A stretch of DNA of 64,000 nucleotides. It comes from Thioclava arctica. GTDB lineage: Bacteria; Pseudomonadota; Alphaproteobacteria; Rhodobacterales; Rhodobacteraceae. The DNA is taken from contig NZ_JBFRYC010000008.1 in NCBI RefSeq assembly GCF_040892615.1, positions 1-64,000 on the forward strand. The letters are read 5' to 3'. This document shows, one piece after another, positions 51,469 through 59,554 of this stretch. The notes under the pieces are model-generated. The model was not told the DNA's origin and did no database searches. It saw only the letters and a list, made by a program, of their open reading frames with translations. The position numbers were made by a program, and so were the translations under genes. The stretch's first letter is position 1, and every line of letters begins with the position of its first letter.

Positions 51469-52665
51469 ATGCACGAGCCAGTGCGGATAGACCCACAATT
51501 TTCACAACCCGTGCGTCAGGTTCTGCTGATGCTGTTGGTGTTGATACTGGTCGGGACGGGGGGCTATTTCGCCTATTCCCGGATTTTCCCGATTTTCTTG
51601 GCAAATCCCTGGCTGAACGGGGTGATCGTTACGGTCTTTGGCTTTGGTATTCTTGCCTGTTTCTGGCAGGTGGTACAGCTGGTCAAGGCGGTGAACTGGA
51701 TCGAAAGTTTTGCCGCGGATCGCCCCGGACGCCCCGAGGTGACAGCGCCGTCGATGTTGGCCCCCTTGGCCTCGCTGCTCGGTTCGCGTGAGGCGCGGCG
51801 CGCCGTGTCATCCAGTTCGGGGCGCTCGATCTTGGAATCGGTGGCGACGCGGATCGACGAGGCGCGCGACATCACGCGCTATATCACCTCATTGCTGATT
51901 TTCCTCGGACTGTTGGGCACGTTTTACGGTCTGGCCACGACCGTGCCTGCCGTTGTGGAAACCATTCGCGCATTGGCCCCCAAAGAGGGCGAAAGCGCGA
52001 TGGGCGTGTTTGACAACCTCATGAAGGGGCTTGAGGCGCAGCTTGGCGGCATGGGCACGGCGTTTTCTTCGTCGCTGTTGGGCCTTGCGGGCTCGCTGGT
52101 GGTGGGGCTGCTGGAGCTATTCGCCAATCACGGCCAGAACCGGTTTTACCGCGAGTTGGAGGAATGGATTTCCTCGATCACGCGGCTGTCCTTCACCGCG
52201 CTTGAAGGGGGTGACGGCGAGGGCTCGATGGTGGCGGGCATCCTTGATCACATGTCCGAGCAGATGGAGCAAATCCAGACTCTGTTCGTGCGATCAGACG
52301 CCGGGCGGGTGCAAACCGAGGCGCGTATCGCGCATCTGTCCAACGCCCTGCACGACCTGTCTGAACGCATGGGCGGAGAGATTGACGCCCGCGCGGTTCA
52401 GGCACGCTCGCTTCAGCATATGGCGGATGGGCAAGATCGGCTGATCTATGCGCTCGATAACCTGTCTGCGCGCACTGCCGAAGGCGCGCCCGAGGCCGAA
52501 GCGCTGGTGGAAACCCGGATGCGCCTGCGCTCGATTGATCAGCAAATGATGCGCATGCTCGAGGAAATCTCGGCCGGGCGGCAAGAAAGCATGGCCGAGC
52601 TGCGCCATGATTTCGCCGGGCTTACCCGCGCCATTCTGGGCTATAAACCCCCGCGCGAGGACTGA
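51469..52665 (+). CDS. MotA/TolQ/ExbB-type proton-channel protein with long helical tail
   Basis: A 398-residue inner-membrane protein. The first helices are at about 18-40 and 50-75. The channel signature is in the segment SLLIFLGLLGTFYGLATTVP (about 142-161) and the last helix is MGTAFSSSLLGLAGSLVVGL (about 195-214). Residues 235-398 are a cytosolic helical tail with coiled-coil periodicity. The ATG at 51469 follows AGGGGCAGGG. The next gene, three bases away, encodes an OmpA/MotB-type partner, so together they form an ion-driven stator-like complex. Commonly annotated as ExbB. Confidence 0.85.
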   Translation: MHEPVRIDPQFSQPVRQVLLMLLVLILVGTGGYFAYSRIFPIFLANPWLNGVIVTVFGFGILACFWQVVQLVKAVNWIESFAADRPGRPEVTAPSMLAPLASLLGSREARRAVSSSSGRSILESVATRIDEARDITRYITSLLIFLGLLGTFYGLATTVPAVVETIRALAPKEGESAMGVFDNLMKGLEAQLGGMGTAFSSSLLGLAGSLVVGLLELFANHGQNRFYRELEEWISSITRLSFTALEGGDGEGSMVAGILDHMSEQMEQIQTLFVRSDAGRVQTEARIAHLSNALHDLSERMGGEIDARAVQARSLQHMADGQDRLIYALDNLSARTAEGAPEAEALVETRMRLRSIDQQMMRMLEEISAGRQESMAELRHDFAGLTRAILGYKPPRED

Positions 52666-52668
52666 TCC

Positions 52669-54060
52669 ATGGCCTTGGCGCGGCGCAATAACAACCGGTT
52701 CTCGGGTAATATCTGGCCCGGCTTTGTCGATGCGATGACGGCACTGTTGTTGGTGCTGATGTTTGTGCTGTCGATCTTCATGATCGTGCAATCGGTTCTG
52801 CGCGACACCCTGAGCACCAAAGAGGGTGAACTGGTGGCTCTGAATGAACAGGTCAGCAATCTGGCACGCGCGCTGTCGCTGCAACAGACGCGCACGCAGC
52901 GCCTGACGGGCGAGTTGGAAGATGCCCGCGACGCCGCCGATCAGCAAAATTCGCTGATCGCGACGCTGACCTCGCAACTGGCTGATCGCAAGGCCGCCCT
53001 TGACGCTGCGGGTCAGAAGATCACCGAATTCGAGGCCCGCGTCGCGCAGTTGATCGGGCAACGCGACGCTGCGCAAAGCGATGCGACCGCCAAGGCCGAC
53101 GAGATTCGCCTCAGCAAGGAAACCATCGCCGATCTGCGCACCAAGCTGACGCAATCGGGCGATGCGGTGGCGGCGATGACCCTGCAACTGGAAGAGGCGC
53201 GCAAAAAGGCGGAAGACACGTTGACCCTTCTGGCCGCCGCACAAACCGCAAAGAAAGACATCGAATCTCAGCTTAATCAGCAGCTTAGCGAGGCCGAGAA
53301 ACAGGCCGCGCTAAAGGCGACCGCGCAAAAGGCGCTGCAGGAACAGACGCAGATCTCGGATGATGCCGCCAAAAAAGTGGCGCTGCTCAATCAGCAGGTT
53401 GCGGCACTGAGCACGCAATTGGCGCAGCTGCAATCGGTGCTCGATGAGGCGCAGCAAAAGGATGCCGCCTCAAAGGTGCAACTGGATAATCTGGGCCAGC
53501 AGTTGAACGCAGCTCTTGCTCGCGCCGCGTCAGAACAAAAGAAACGTGCCGATCTGGAAGAGGCCGCGCGCAAAAAGGCCGAGGCCGAGGCGAAGGATCT
53601 GCAAAACTATCGTTCGGAGTTTTTCGGTAAGCTGTCGCAGCTGCTCAAGGGCCGCTCGGGCGTAAAGGTCGAGGGCGATCGGTTCGTGTTCTCTTCCGAA
53701 GTGCTGTTCCCGGCAGGGTCAGCCACGCTGTCAGATGCGGGCAAGGCGCAGATCAAGCAGGTGACGGGGCTGCTCGATCAACTGCGCTCGGAAATTCCCG
53801 GCGATATTCCGTGGATCATCCGCGTTGATGGGCACACCGATGACACGCCGCTTTCGGGCACGGGCCAGTTCAAGGATAACTGGGAACTCAGCCAGGCCCG
53901 CGCGCTGTCGGTGGTGAAATATATGGTGGACAGTCTTGGCTTTCCGCCCCAGCGCCTCGCCGCCGCCGGATTTGCGCAATTCGACCCGGTCAATACAGCC
54001 GACACCCCCGAGGCGCGCGCGCAAAATCGCCGGATCGAATTGAAGCTGACGGAGCGCTAA
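52669..54060 (+). CDS. OmpA/MotB-type peptidoglycan-binding protein with coiled coil
   Basis: A 463-residue protein. A single membrane helix follows WPGFVDAMTALLLVLMFVLS (about residues 17-36), with the Asp of FVDAMTA in the MotB plug position. A very long coiled coil (about 45-315) comes next, then an OmpA C-terminal domain with VEGDRFVFSSEVLFPAGSAT and the peptidoglycan-binding VDGHTDDTPLSGTGQFKDNW and ELSQARALSVVKYM. It partners the MotA/ExbB-like protein just upstream. The role is inferred as an envelope-spanning energy-transducing machine. Confidence 0.87.
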   Translation: MALARRNNNRFSGNIWPGFVDAMTALLLVLMFVLSIFMIVQSVLRDTLSTKEGELVALNEQVSNLARALSLQQTRTQRLTGELEDARDAADQQNSLIATLTSQLADRKAALDAAGQKITEFEARVAQLIGQRDAAQSDATAKADEIRLSKETIADLRTKLTQSGDAVAAMTLQLEEARKKAEDTLTLLAAAQTAKKDIESQLNQQLSEAEKQAALKATAQKALQEQTQISDDAAKKVALLNQQVAALSTQLAQLQSVLDEAQQKDAASKVQLDNLGQQLNAALARAASEQKKRADLEEAARKKAEAEAKDLQNYRSEFFGKLSQLLKGRSGVKVEGDRFVFSSEVLFPAGSATLSDAGKAQIKQVTGLLDQLRSEIPGDIPWIIRVDGHTDDTPLSGTGQFKDNWELSQARALSVVKYMVDSLGFPPQRLAAAGFAQFDPVNTADTPEARAQNRRIELKLTER

Positions 54061-54074
54061 GGCAGGCGAGCCAA

Positions 54075-55571
54075 TCAGAAGGCGTCGCCGCCATCGCCTT
54101 GATATTGCCGCGCGAGGTTGCCAAAGCGGGTGAACTGGCTTTCAAACGACAGATCCACCGTGCCGATTGGCCCGTGGCGCTGCTTGCCCAAGATCACCTC
54201 GGCCTTGCCATGCACGCGTTCGGCTTTTTGCAGCCATTCGGCGAATTTCGGGTCGTCTTCCTGTGGCTTGAGACGTTCGTGATAATACTCGTCGCGATAG
54301 ACGAACATCACCACATCGGCGTCTTGCTCGATCGATCCGGATTCGCGCAAGTCACTGAGTTGCGGGCGTTTATCCTCGCGGCTTTCGACCGTCCGGCTAA
54401 GCTGTGACAGCGCGATCACCGGGATATGCAGCTCTTTTGCGATGGCTTTGAGACCCATCGAAATCTCACCAATTTCCTGCACACGGTTGTCGCCCCGTCC
54501 GGTGCCGCGCAGCAGCTGCAGATAGTCCACGATCACCACATCCAGCCCCGAGGTGCGCTTGAGGCGACGACAGCGCGCGGCCACCTGACCGATAGGCAGG
54601 GCAGGCGTGTCATCAACGTAAAGCGGGCAGGTTTCGAGCGACTTGGCGGCCTCGACGAAGCGGCGGAATTCGCCCTCGGACATGTCGCCGCGCCGGATGC
54701 GTTCCGAGGGCACTTCCGAGGCTTCCGACAAGATCCGCGCCGCCAATTGTTCGGCGCTCATTTCGAGACTGAAGAAGCCCACGACGCCGCCTTCGACCGC
54801 ACCTTCCTGCCCGTCATACCTCCGCCCGCGCTTATAGGCTTTGGCGATGTTGAACGCGATATTGGTGGCCAGCGAGGTCTTACCCATCGAGGGACGCCCC
54901 GCAAGGATCAACAAATCCGAGGGGTGCAAACCGCCCAGCTTCTTGTCCAGATCAATCAACCCGGTGGACACGCCCGCCAACCCGCCATCGCGCTGATAGG
55001 CGGCATTGGCCGACTGCACGGCCTCGGTTACGGCTGACAGGAACGAGGTCCAGCCCTTTTGCGCCTGACCTTCCTCGGCCAAGGTGTAAAGACGTTGCTC
55101 GGCTTCGGAGATCTGGATTTTCGGGTCGTCATCGTCGATCGTGGGGCGTGCCGCACGCGAGGCGATATCACCGCCCAGCTCGATCAGCCCGCGCCGCACC
55201 GCCATCTCATAGATCATCACCGCGTAATCGCGCGCCGCATGCGCCGAGATCGCCGCCCCCGCGATGCGCGCGAGATAGGCCGGTCCGCCCAGCTCTTTGA
55301 GACCCTCGTCATCCTCAAGATAGGCTTTCAGCGTGACCGGCGAGGCCAGCGCGTTTTTCTGAATCTTGGCGGTGGCGACCTCGTAGATGCGTTGATGCAC
55401 CGGCTCGTAGAAGTGCTCGGGTTTGATCACCGAGGCGATGCGGTCATAAATGTCGTTATTGGTCAGGATCGCGCCCAGAAGCTGTTGTTCCGCCTCAATA
55501 TTATGGGGCGGGGCGGGGGCAGCTTCGATGCCGGGTGCGCTTTCATCGGGTCGGTTTGTTTGATCGTTCAT
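54075..55571 (-). CDS. dnaB: Replicative DNA helicase DnaB
   Basis: A 498-residue hexameric 5'-3' helicase at the replication fork. The N-terminal domain is PHNIEAEQQLLGAILTNNDI; the RecA domain has Walker A GRPSMGKTSLATN (about residue 225), Walker B VVIVDYLQLLRG and the typical SQLSRTVESREDKRPQLSDL. No intein interrupts it. The ATG at 55571 gives MNDQTNRPDES. It faces the pyrE gene across a region with DnaA-box-like sequences. Confidence 0.97.
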   Translation of the reverse strand: MNDQTNRPDESAPGIEAAPAPPHNIEAEQQLLGAILTNNDIYDRIASVIKPEHFYEPVHQRIYEVATAKIQKNALASPVTLKAYLEDDEGLKELGGPAYLARIAGAAISAHAARDYAVMIYEMAVRRGLIELGGDIASRAARPTIDDDDPKIQISEAEQRLYTLAEEGQAQKGWTSFLSAVTEAVQSANAAYQRDGGLAGVSTGLIDLDKKLGGLHPSDLLILAGRPSMGKTSLATNIAFNIAKAYKRGRRYDGQEGAVEGGVVGFFSLEMSAEQLAARILSEASEVPSERIRRGDMSEGEFRRFVEAAKSLETCPLYVDDTPALPIGQVAARCRRLKRTSGLDVVIVDYLQLLRGTGRGDNRVQEIGEISMGLKAIAKELHIPVIALSQLSRTVESREDKRPQLSDLRESGSIEQDADVVMFVYRDEYYHERLKPQEDDPKFAEWLQKAERVHGKAEVILGKQRHGPIGTVDLSFESQFTRFGNLARQYQGDGGDAF

Positions 55572-55797
55572 AGGCCCTGCTCCCGGTTGTTCTTGCGCCC
55601 TTCTAACGAGAGCGGGACGCTTTGGGTATCTGGATAAATATGTGGAAAACTGCGGGTGAAGTCTGTCTTGCGGCCGAGATCAAGCGGCATGTGTCCTCGG
55701 CCCTACCACATTTGGTGGCAGCCTGCGCCCATCACAGATTCGCAGGAGAATTACCCCCAAGCGGTCCACAGTTTTATCCACAAGAAATTCGCGCGCG
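55572..55797. promoter_or_regulatory. dnaB upstream region with DnaA-box-like sequences
   Basis: TTATCCACA at 55774-55782 is a perfect DnaA box. TCTGGATAA (55630-55638) and TGTGGAAAA (55641-55649) each differ from the reverse box TGTGGATAA at one base. The three lie in the 226-bp region upstream of dnaB and downstream of pyrE. Control of dnaB by DnaA is plausible; an origin is not claimed. Confidence 0.5.
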
Positions 55798-56478
55798 CTA
55801 TGCGCCCTTGCGCGCATCCTGCCAAGCACGCGGCGCGGTCAAAAACGCCTCGACCTCGTCCAGCGTGTCCTTGCTGAAACTGCCCTGATCGCGCGCCTCT
55901 GCAAGAACGTCCCACCAGGTGCACAGATGATGCAGCTCGACGCCATGCTCGCGCAGGTTCGGCACGGTTTCGGGGAAGATTCCGTAGTAGAAGATCACCG
56001 CAGTATGCCCGCACGTCGCGCCGGTCTCGCGGATCGCATCGACAAAGCTCAGTTTTGAGCCGCCATCAGTGGTCAAATCCTCGACCAGCAGCACGCGCTG
56101 GCCTTCGCTCATTGCGCCCTCGATGCGGGCATTGCGCCCGTAGCCTTTTGGTTTCTTACGTACATAGGTCATCGGCAGCGCCATGCGCTCGGCCACCATC
56201 GCGGCAAAGGGAATGCCCGCGGTCTCGCCACCCGCGATATTGTCAAACGCCTCGAACCCGGCATCGCGCATCACCGTCACGGTTAGAAAATCCATCAAGG
56301 TCGAGCGAATGCGCGGAAACGAAATCAGTTTACGGCAATCGATATAGGTCGGCGAGGGCAGGCCGGAGGCGAGCGTAAAGGGCTCATCGGCGTTGAAATG
56401 CACCGCCTCGATTTCCAGAAGCATCCGGGCCGTGAGGCGCGCAATTTCTTCGCGGGCGGGATAGGTGCTGGGGATCAT
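55798..56478 (-). CDS. pyrE: Orotate phosphoribosyltransferase
   Basis: Fifth step of pyrimidine synthesis: orotate and PRPP to OMP. The protein has 226 residues. PRPP-binding motif VLLVEDLTTDGGSKLSFVDA (about 127-146); also YVRKKPKGYGRNARIEG and the early TYIDCRKLISFPRIRS. I chose ATG 56478 (MIPSTYPAREEI), which has AAAGGAC upstream; the ATG at 56505 would lie inside the intergenic repeat. It is downstream of pyrC on the same strand, with the inverted repeat between them. Confidence 0.95.
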   Translation of the reverse strand: MIPSTYPAREEIARLTARMLLEIEAVHFNADEPFTLASGLPSPTYIDCRKLISFPRIRSTLMDFLTVTVMRDAGFEAFDNIAGGETAGIPFAAMVAERMALPMTYVRKKPKGYGRNARIEGAMSEGQRVLLVEDLTTDGGSKLSFVDAIRETGATCGHTAVIFYYGIFPETVPNLREHGVELHHLCTWWDVLAEARDQGSFSKDTLDEVEAFLTAPRAWQDARKGA

Positions 56479-56499
56479 CGCTTTGTCCTTTTGCGTGGG

Positions 56500-56584
56500 T
56501 TTCATCTAGCGCCAAATACTCCCCGCGGAGCGTCCCACAGATCGGACAGGAGCCTCCGGCGGGAGTATTTCAGGCTAGATGAAA
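56500..56584. repeat. Intergenic repeat, paired inverted copies (B)
   Basis: Left arm 56500-56531 (TTTCATCTAG... to CCCCGCGGAGC) and right arm 56552-56584 (GCCTCCGGCGGGAGTATTT... to TAGATGAAA) are imperfect reverse complements around a 20-nt centre, forming a hairpin of about 30 bp. It fills the pyrC-pyrE gap and would act as a terminator or transcript processing/stability element. Confidence 0.88.
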
Positions 56585-56585
56585 C

Positions 56586-57626
56586 TCAGTTCTTTACATG
56601 CCAATAGACCGGGAAGCCCGGATCGAACAGGGTGACGGGGCCCGCGCCGGTGTTGATCTTGGCGGGCCATGTTGCGGGGTGCTCGCTTTTGTGCAGGCTC
56701 AGAGTGGCCCCGTTCACCGGCAGACCATAAAAGCGCGGGCCGTTTTCGCTGGCAAAGGCGGCCAGCGCGTCGAGCCGCCCCTCGGCCTCGAAGATATGCG
56801 CCAGAAGCGGCATCGTATTGGTGGCGGTGAAGCAGCCCGCACAGCCACAGGCGCTTTCCTTGGCCGGGTCGGAATGGGGCGCGCTGTCGGTGCCCAGAAA
56901 GAAATGCGGGTTGCCCGAGGTCGCGGCCTCGACCAAGGCGCGGCGGTGATGCTCGCGCTTGGCGACTGGCAGGCAATAGTAATGCGGCTTGATCCCACCC
57001 ACGAGGATATGGTTGCGGTTGATGATCAGGTGGTGGGTGGTGATCGTGGCGCCCATATCCGCGCCTTGTGCGGCGACATAGTCGATGCCGTCTTTGGTGG
57101 TCACATGTTCCATCACGACACGCAGACCGGGCGTCGCGCGCCGGATCGGGTCCAGAACGCTGTCGATGAACACCGACTCGCGGTCAAAAATATCGACATC
57201 TGGCGTGGTAACTTCGCCATGTGTGCAGAGCGGCAAGCCGATCTCGGCCATCTTCTCAAAAACCGGGCGCACCTTGTCGAAATTGCGCACGCCCGAATCC
57301 GAATTGGTCGTGGCGCCTGCGGGATAGAGTTTCACCGCCTTGATCAGCCCCGAAGCGGCGGCAGCGGCCACATCGGCGGGATCGGTATCTTCAGTCAGAT
57401 AGAGCGTCATCAGCGGCTCAAACGCGGCCCCCTCTGGTAGGGCGGCCAGAATGCGGTCGCGATAGGCTGCAGCTTGTGCGCTCGTGACCACCGGGGGCAC
57501 AAGATTGGGCATGATGATCGCGCGGGCGAAATCGCGCGCGCTTTCGCCGACGATGCTATGCAGCATCGCACCATCGCGCAGATGCAGGTGCCAATCGTCG
57601 GGGCGGGGGATCGTGAGTGTGTTCAT
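56586..57626 (-). CDS. pyrC: Dihydroorotase (class II, E. coli type)
   Basis: Cyclises carbamoyl aspartate to dihydroorotate; zinc enzyme of 346 residues. The metal motif PRPDDWHLHLRDG is at residues 8-20, the carbamylated lysine is in LIKAVKLYPAGATTNSDSG (about 98), and zinc ligands lie in LCTHGEV and MEHVTTKDG. Further blocks are ITTHHLIINRNHIL and FLGTDSAPHSDPAKESACGC. The start at 57626 fits the family best, although its ribosome site is weak. Confidence 0.95.
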   Translation of the reverse strand: MNTLTIPRPDDWHLHLRDGAMLHSIVGESARDFARAIIMPNLVPPVVTSAQAAAYRDRILAALPEGAAFEPLMTLYLTEDTDPADVAAAAASGLIKAVKLYPAGATTNSDSGVRNFDKVRPVFEKMAEIGLPLCTHGEVTTPDVDIFDRESVFIDSVLDPIRRATPGLRVVMEHVTTKDGIDYVAAQGADMGATITTHHLIINRNHILVGGIKPHYYCLPVAKREHHRRALVEAATSGNPHFFLGTDSAPHSDPAKESACGCAGCFTATNTMPLLAHIFEAEGRLDALAAFASENGPRFYGLPVNGATLSLHKSEHPATWPAKINTGAGPVTLFDPGFPVYWHVKN

Positions 57627-57828
57627 GATCAAGCCCATATCGCGCGCGCGCTGGCAAATCCAGAGATTCTGCGCCAATAGGCGCCGCTCTTAGGGATGTG
57701 TTTACGCTGCACTGCAGCACGTGCATGGCGGCAATGCGGGATTGGCGGTGGTCTGGACAGCGAAGCTGACCTATCTCTGGACGCAGGGAGGAAACGACCT
57801 GACACAGCAACACTTCAGGAGGTTTCCA

Positions 57829-58044
57829 ATGGCTTTCATCACCACCAATGCACGTGGCGAACAATCGATTCTCAGCAAGCTGGTTCACGGCTTTGCCGAA
57901 GGGTTCATGCATTTCATGGAGCGTCAGTCGCGCCAAGAAGAAGTCGCCCGTCTCGAAGCGAAAACAGATGCCGAACTTGCCGCCATGGGGATCACCCGCG
58001 AGGGGATCGTGCGCCATGTGTTCCGCGACCGTTTTTACTGCTGA
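57829..58044 (+). CDS. DUF1127-like small protein (71 aa)
   Basis: A 71-residue protein. A helical N-terminal half (ILSKLVHGFAEGFMHFMERQ) precedes a DUF1127/YjiS-type C-terminal motif (EVARLEAKTDAELAAMGITR, then EGIVRHVFRDRFYC). DUF1127 proteins are small Arg-rich regulators, some linked to phosphate and sRNA turnover. The ATG at 57829 follows CAGGAGG, an excellent site. The next small gene lies 73 bp downstream on the same strand. Confidence 0.8.
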   Translation: MAFITTNARGEQSILSKLVHGFAEGFMHFMERQSRQEEVARLEAKTDAELAAMGITREGIVRHVFRDRFYC

Positions 58045-58117
58045 ACAACTGGGCTTGCTTGATTGGGCAGAGGCGCGCGATAGTCTGGGTTTGAACACTC
58101 AGTGATCGGAGGCTCCG

Positions 58118-58456
58118 ATGCCCGCAAGTCCTACGCCCGAAACCCTTACAGAATTGCGCGGCGATCTTGTGCTCGCAGCGCTCTGCGTGGGCCAGTTCCA
58201 CGCGCCCTGCCAGCTTGATAATGACCGCTTGCTGGTGCGCGCGGACAAGGCCCTGATTGCGGCGCTTGATGCTTTGGGCATCCACATGGCCGCCGTGGTC
58301 GAACCTTTCACGCCAGCGCCGGTTTTCGTGCCGCATGAGGTTGTTCTGGCGCAGGTCGCGAAAGATGCTCGGCGTCGCGTGCGCACCCATATTTCAGAGA
58401 TTGATGTCGCGGACGATCCCGAAGAGGCATCAGAGCCACCGGCCTCAAACGCCTGA
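58118..58456 (+). CDS. Hypothetical protein (112 aa)
   Basis: A 112-residue soluble protein, not recognised. It begins MPASPTPETLTELRGDLVLA, includes LVRADKALIAALDALGIHMA, and ends with an acidic Pro/Ala-rich tail. GGAGG lies upstream of the ATG. It is probably co-transcribed with the DUF1127-like gene, and its end is 10 bp from the convergent gene at 58466. Confidence 0.6.
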   Translation: MPASPTPETLTELRGDLVLAALCVGQFHAPCQLDNDRLLVRADKALIAALDALGIHMAAVVEPFTPAPVFVPHEVVLAQVAKDARRRVRTHISEIDVADDPEEASEPPASNA

Positions 58457-58465
58457 GATATTTGC

Positions 58466-59404
58466 TTAAATCGCGCCGATCTTTGCGGGATCGGGCAGGG
58501 TGATGCCCTGTTCCGCCAGTTCGGTCTCAAGCACGCTGAGGCGCGCGCGAAAGCGTGGCCCGTTCAATCGGCGCGCGACGTTGCGACAGACCAATGCCTC
58601 AAGATAGGGGCGTTTTTGATCGCTGAGCCGCGCGGTAATCTGGCGCAAGAAACGCGCCAGATTGCGCCGTGCGCGATAGAGTTTCCAGAATTTCTGGTGG
58701 TCCAACTCTCCGTGGCAGGCGGCAATCAGAATGTCGTCGAGAATGGTCATCCCGCGCAGCATCCATTCGACGTTTGCACCGATGTTGCGACAAGCCATCA
58801 AAGACACGCAAGGGCGGGCAAACAGGGCGGCATGCATCGCATCAAGGCTTTGGAGCGGGTCATAAACGATAAATGCCTGCCCGACCCCTTCCAGCATTTC
58901 CGGCGCAAATCCGTAACGATCGGTAAACGAGGTGCGCCGCATTTCGCGAAACCGATCATCCCATCCCGCAACCGCAGGATCAAGCGTGGCTTGGGGTTGC
59001 AGCGCAACCACCGTGGCACCGGGGGCGACAACCGAAAAGGCGGCGGCTGCATAGCCGCACGGGCCCGCGCCGTAAAACACCACGCGGTCGAAATCTTCGA
59101 AGAACGCCTCATCGACGAGGCGGTCGAAATAGGCATAAACAGCGGGGTCGCGAAACCAACTGTCATGATCGCAGATCAGCGTCAGCGACGAAAACCCCGC
59201 CCCGCGCGCAATTCGGTATCCGCGCGGCAACTGATCGCCGCCATCGGCGCGAATCCCTGCGCGTGTTTCAAACGTCACCAGCAAGACCGGGCTATCGTCA
59301 TGAAAAAAGACGCTATGCGCCCCCCCCAGCGGTTCAAAATAGCCCGTCTCCTCGGCCATTTCTTCGAGCCGTGCGCTCCATTCGCTTTCGCTGAGATTCG
59401 CCAT
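58466..59404 (-). CDS. Conserved hypothetical protein (312 aa), alpha/beta type
   Basis: I recall close relatives in Rhodobacterales being labelled phosphoadenosine phosphosulfate reductase, but I see no PAPS-reductase signature. The middle has an alpha/beta-hydrolase-like elbow (VVFYGAGPCGYAAAAFSVVA) and preceding strands FSSLTLICDHDSWFRDPAVY. The C-terminus (about 225-312) is helical and basic. The ATG at 59404 (MANLSESEW) is likelier than 59428. A 13-bp palindrome lies upstream. It is near the glycosyltransferase genes and on the same strand, so it may be functionally linked. Confidence 0.6.
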   Translation of the reverse strand: MANLSESEWSARLEEMAEETGYFEPLGGAHSVFFHDDSPVLLVTFETRAGIRADGGDQLPRGYRIARGAGFSSLTLICDHDSWFRDPAVYAYFDRLVDEAFFEDFDRVVFYGAGPCGYAAAAFSVVAPGATVVALQPQATLDPAVAGWDDRFREMRRTSFTDRYGFAPEMLEGVGQAFIVYDPLQSLDAMHAALFARPCVSLMACRNIGANVEWMLRGMTILDDILIAACHGELDHQKFWKLYRARRNLARFLRQITARLSDQKRPYLEALVCRNVARRLNGPRFRARLSVLETELAEQGITLPDPAKIGAI

Positions 59405-59481
59405 TGTTAACTGCTCGTCCTTGTTCATTCGCCGCATCCGATCGAAGTTTGCCTGTCCTCCGATCAGAACCGTATTTAGGT

Positions 59482-59494
59482 TAATGTAACATTA
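59482..59494. promoter_or_regulatory. 13-bp palindrome upstream of the 312-aa hypothetical
   Basis: TAATGT-A-ACATTA, perfect around a single central base, 78-90 bp upstream of the start codon at 59404. A candidate operator in a 150-bp intergenic gap. Confidence 0.35.
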
Positions 59495-59554
59495 CCTCAA
59501 CCGGGCACAAATGAGGGAGTTAGGGGGAATTGTCGCGGATTGTTGTCGTGCCCT

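Noticed and set aside
51469..54060. Zorya anti-phage system
   Set aside because: The two-gene motor plan is similar, but ZorC and ZorD (or ZorE) are absent and the flanks are chaC and dnaB. A common housekeeping pair fits better.
55572..55797. Chromosome origin of replication
   Set aside because: Only three DnaA-like boxes and no AT-rich unwinding element. dnaB promoter control explains them better.
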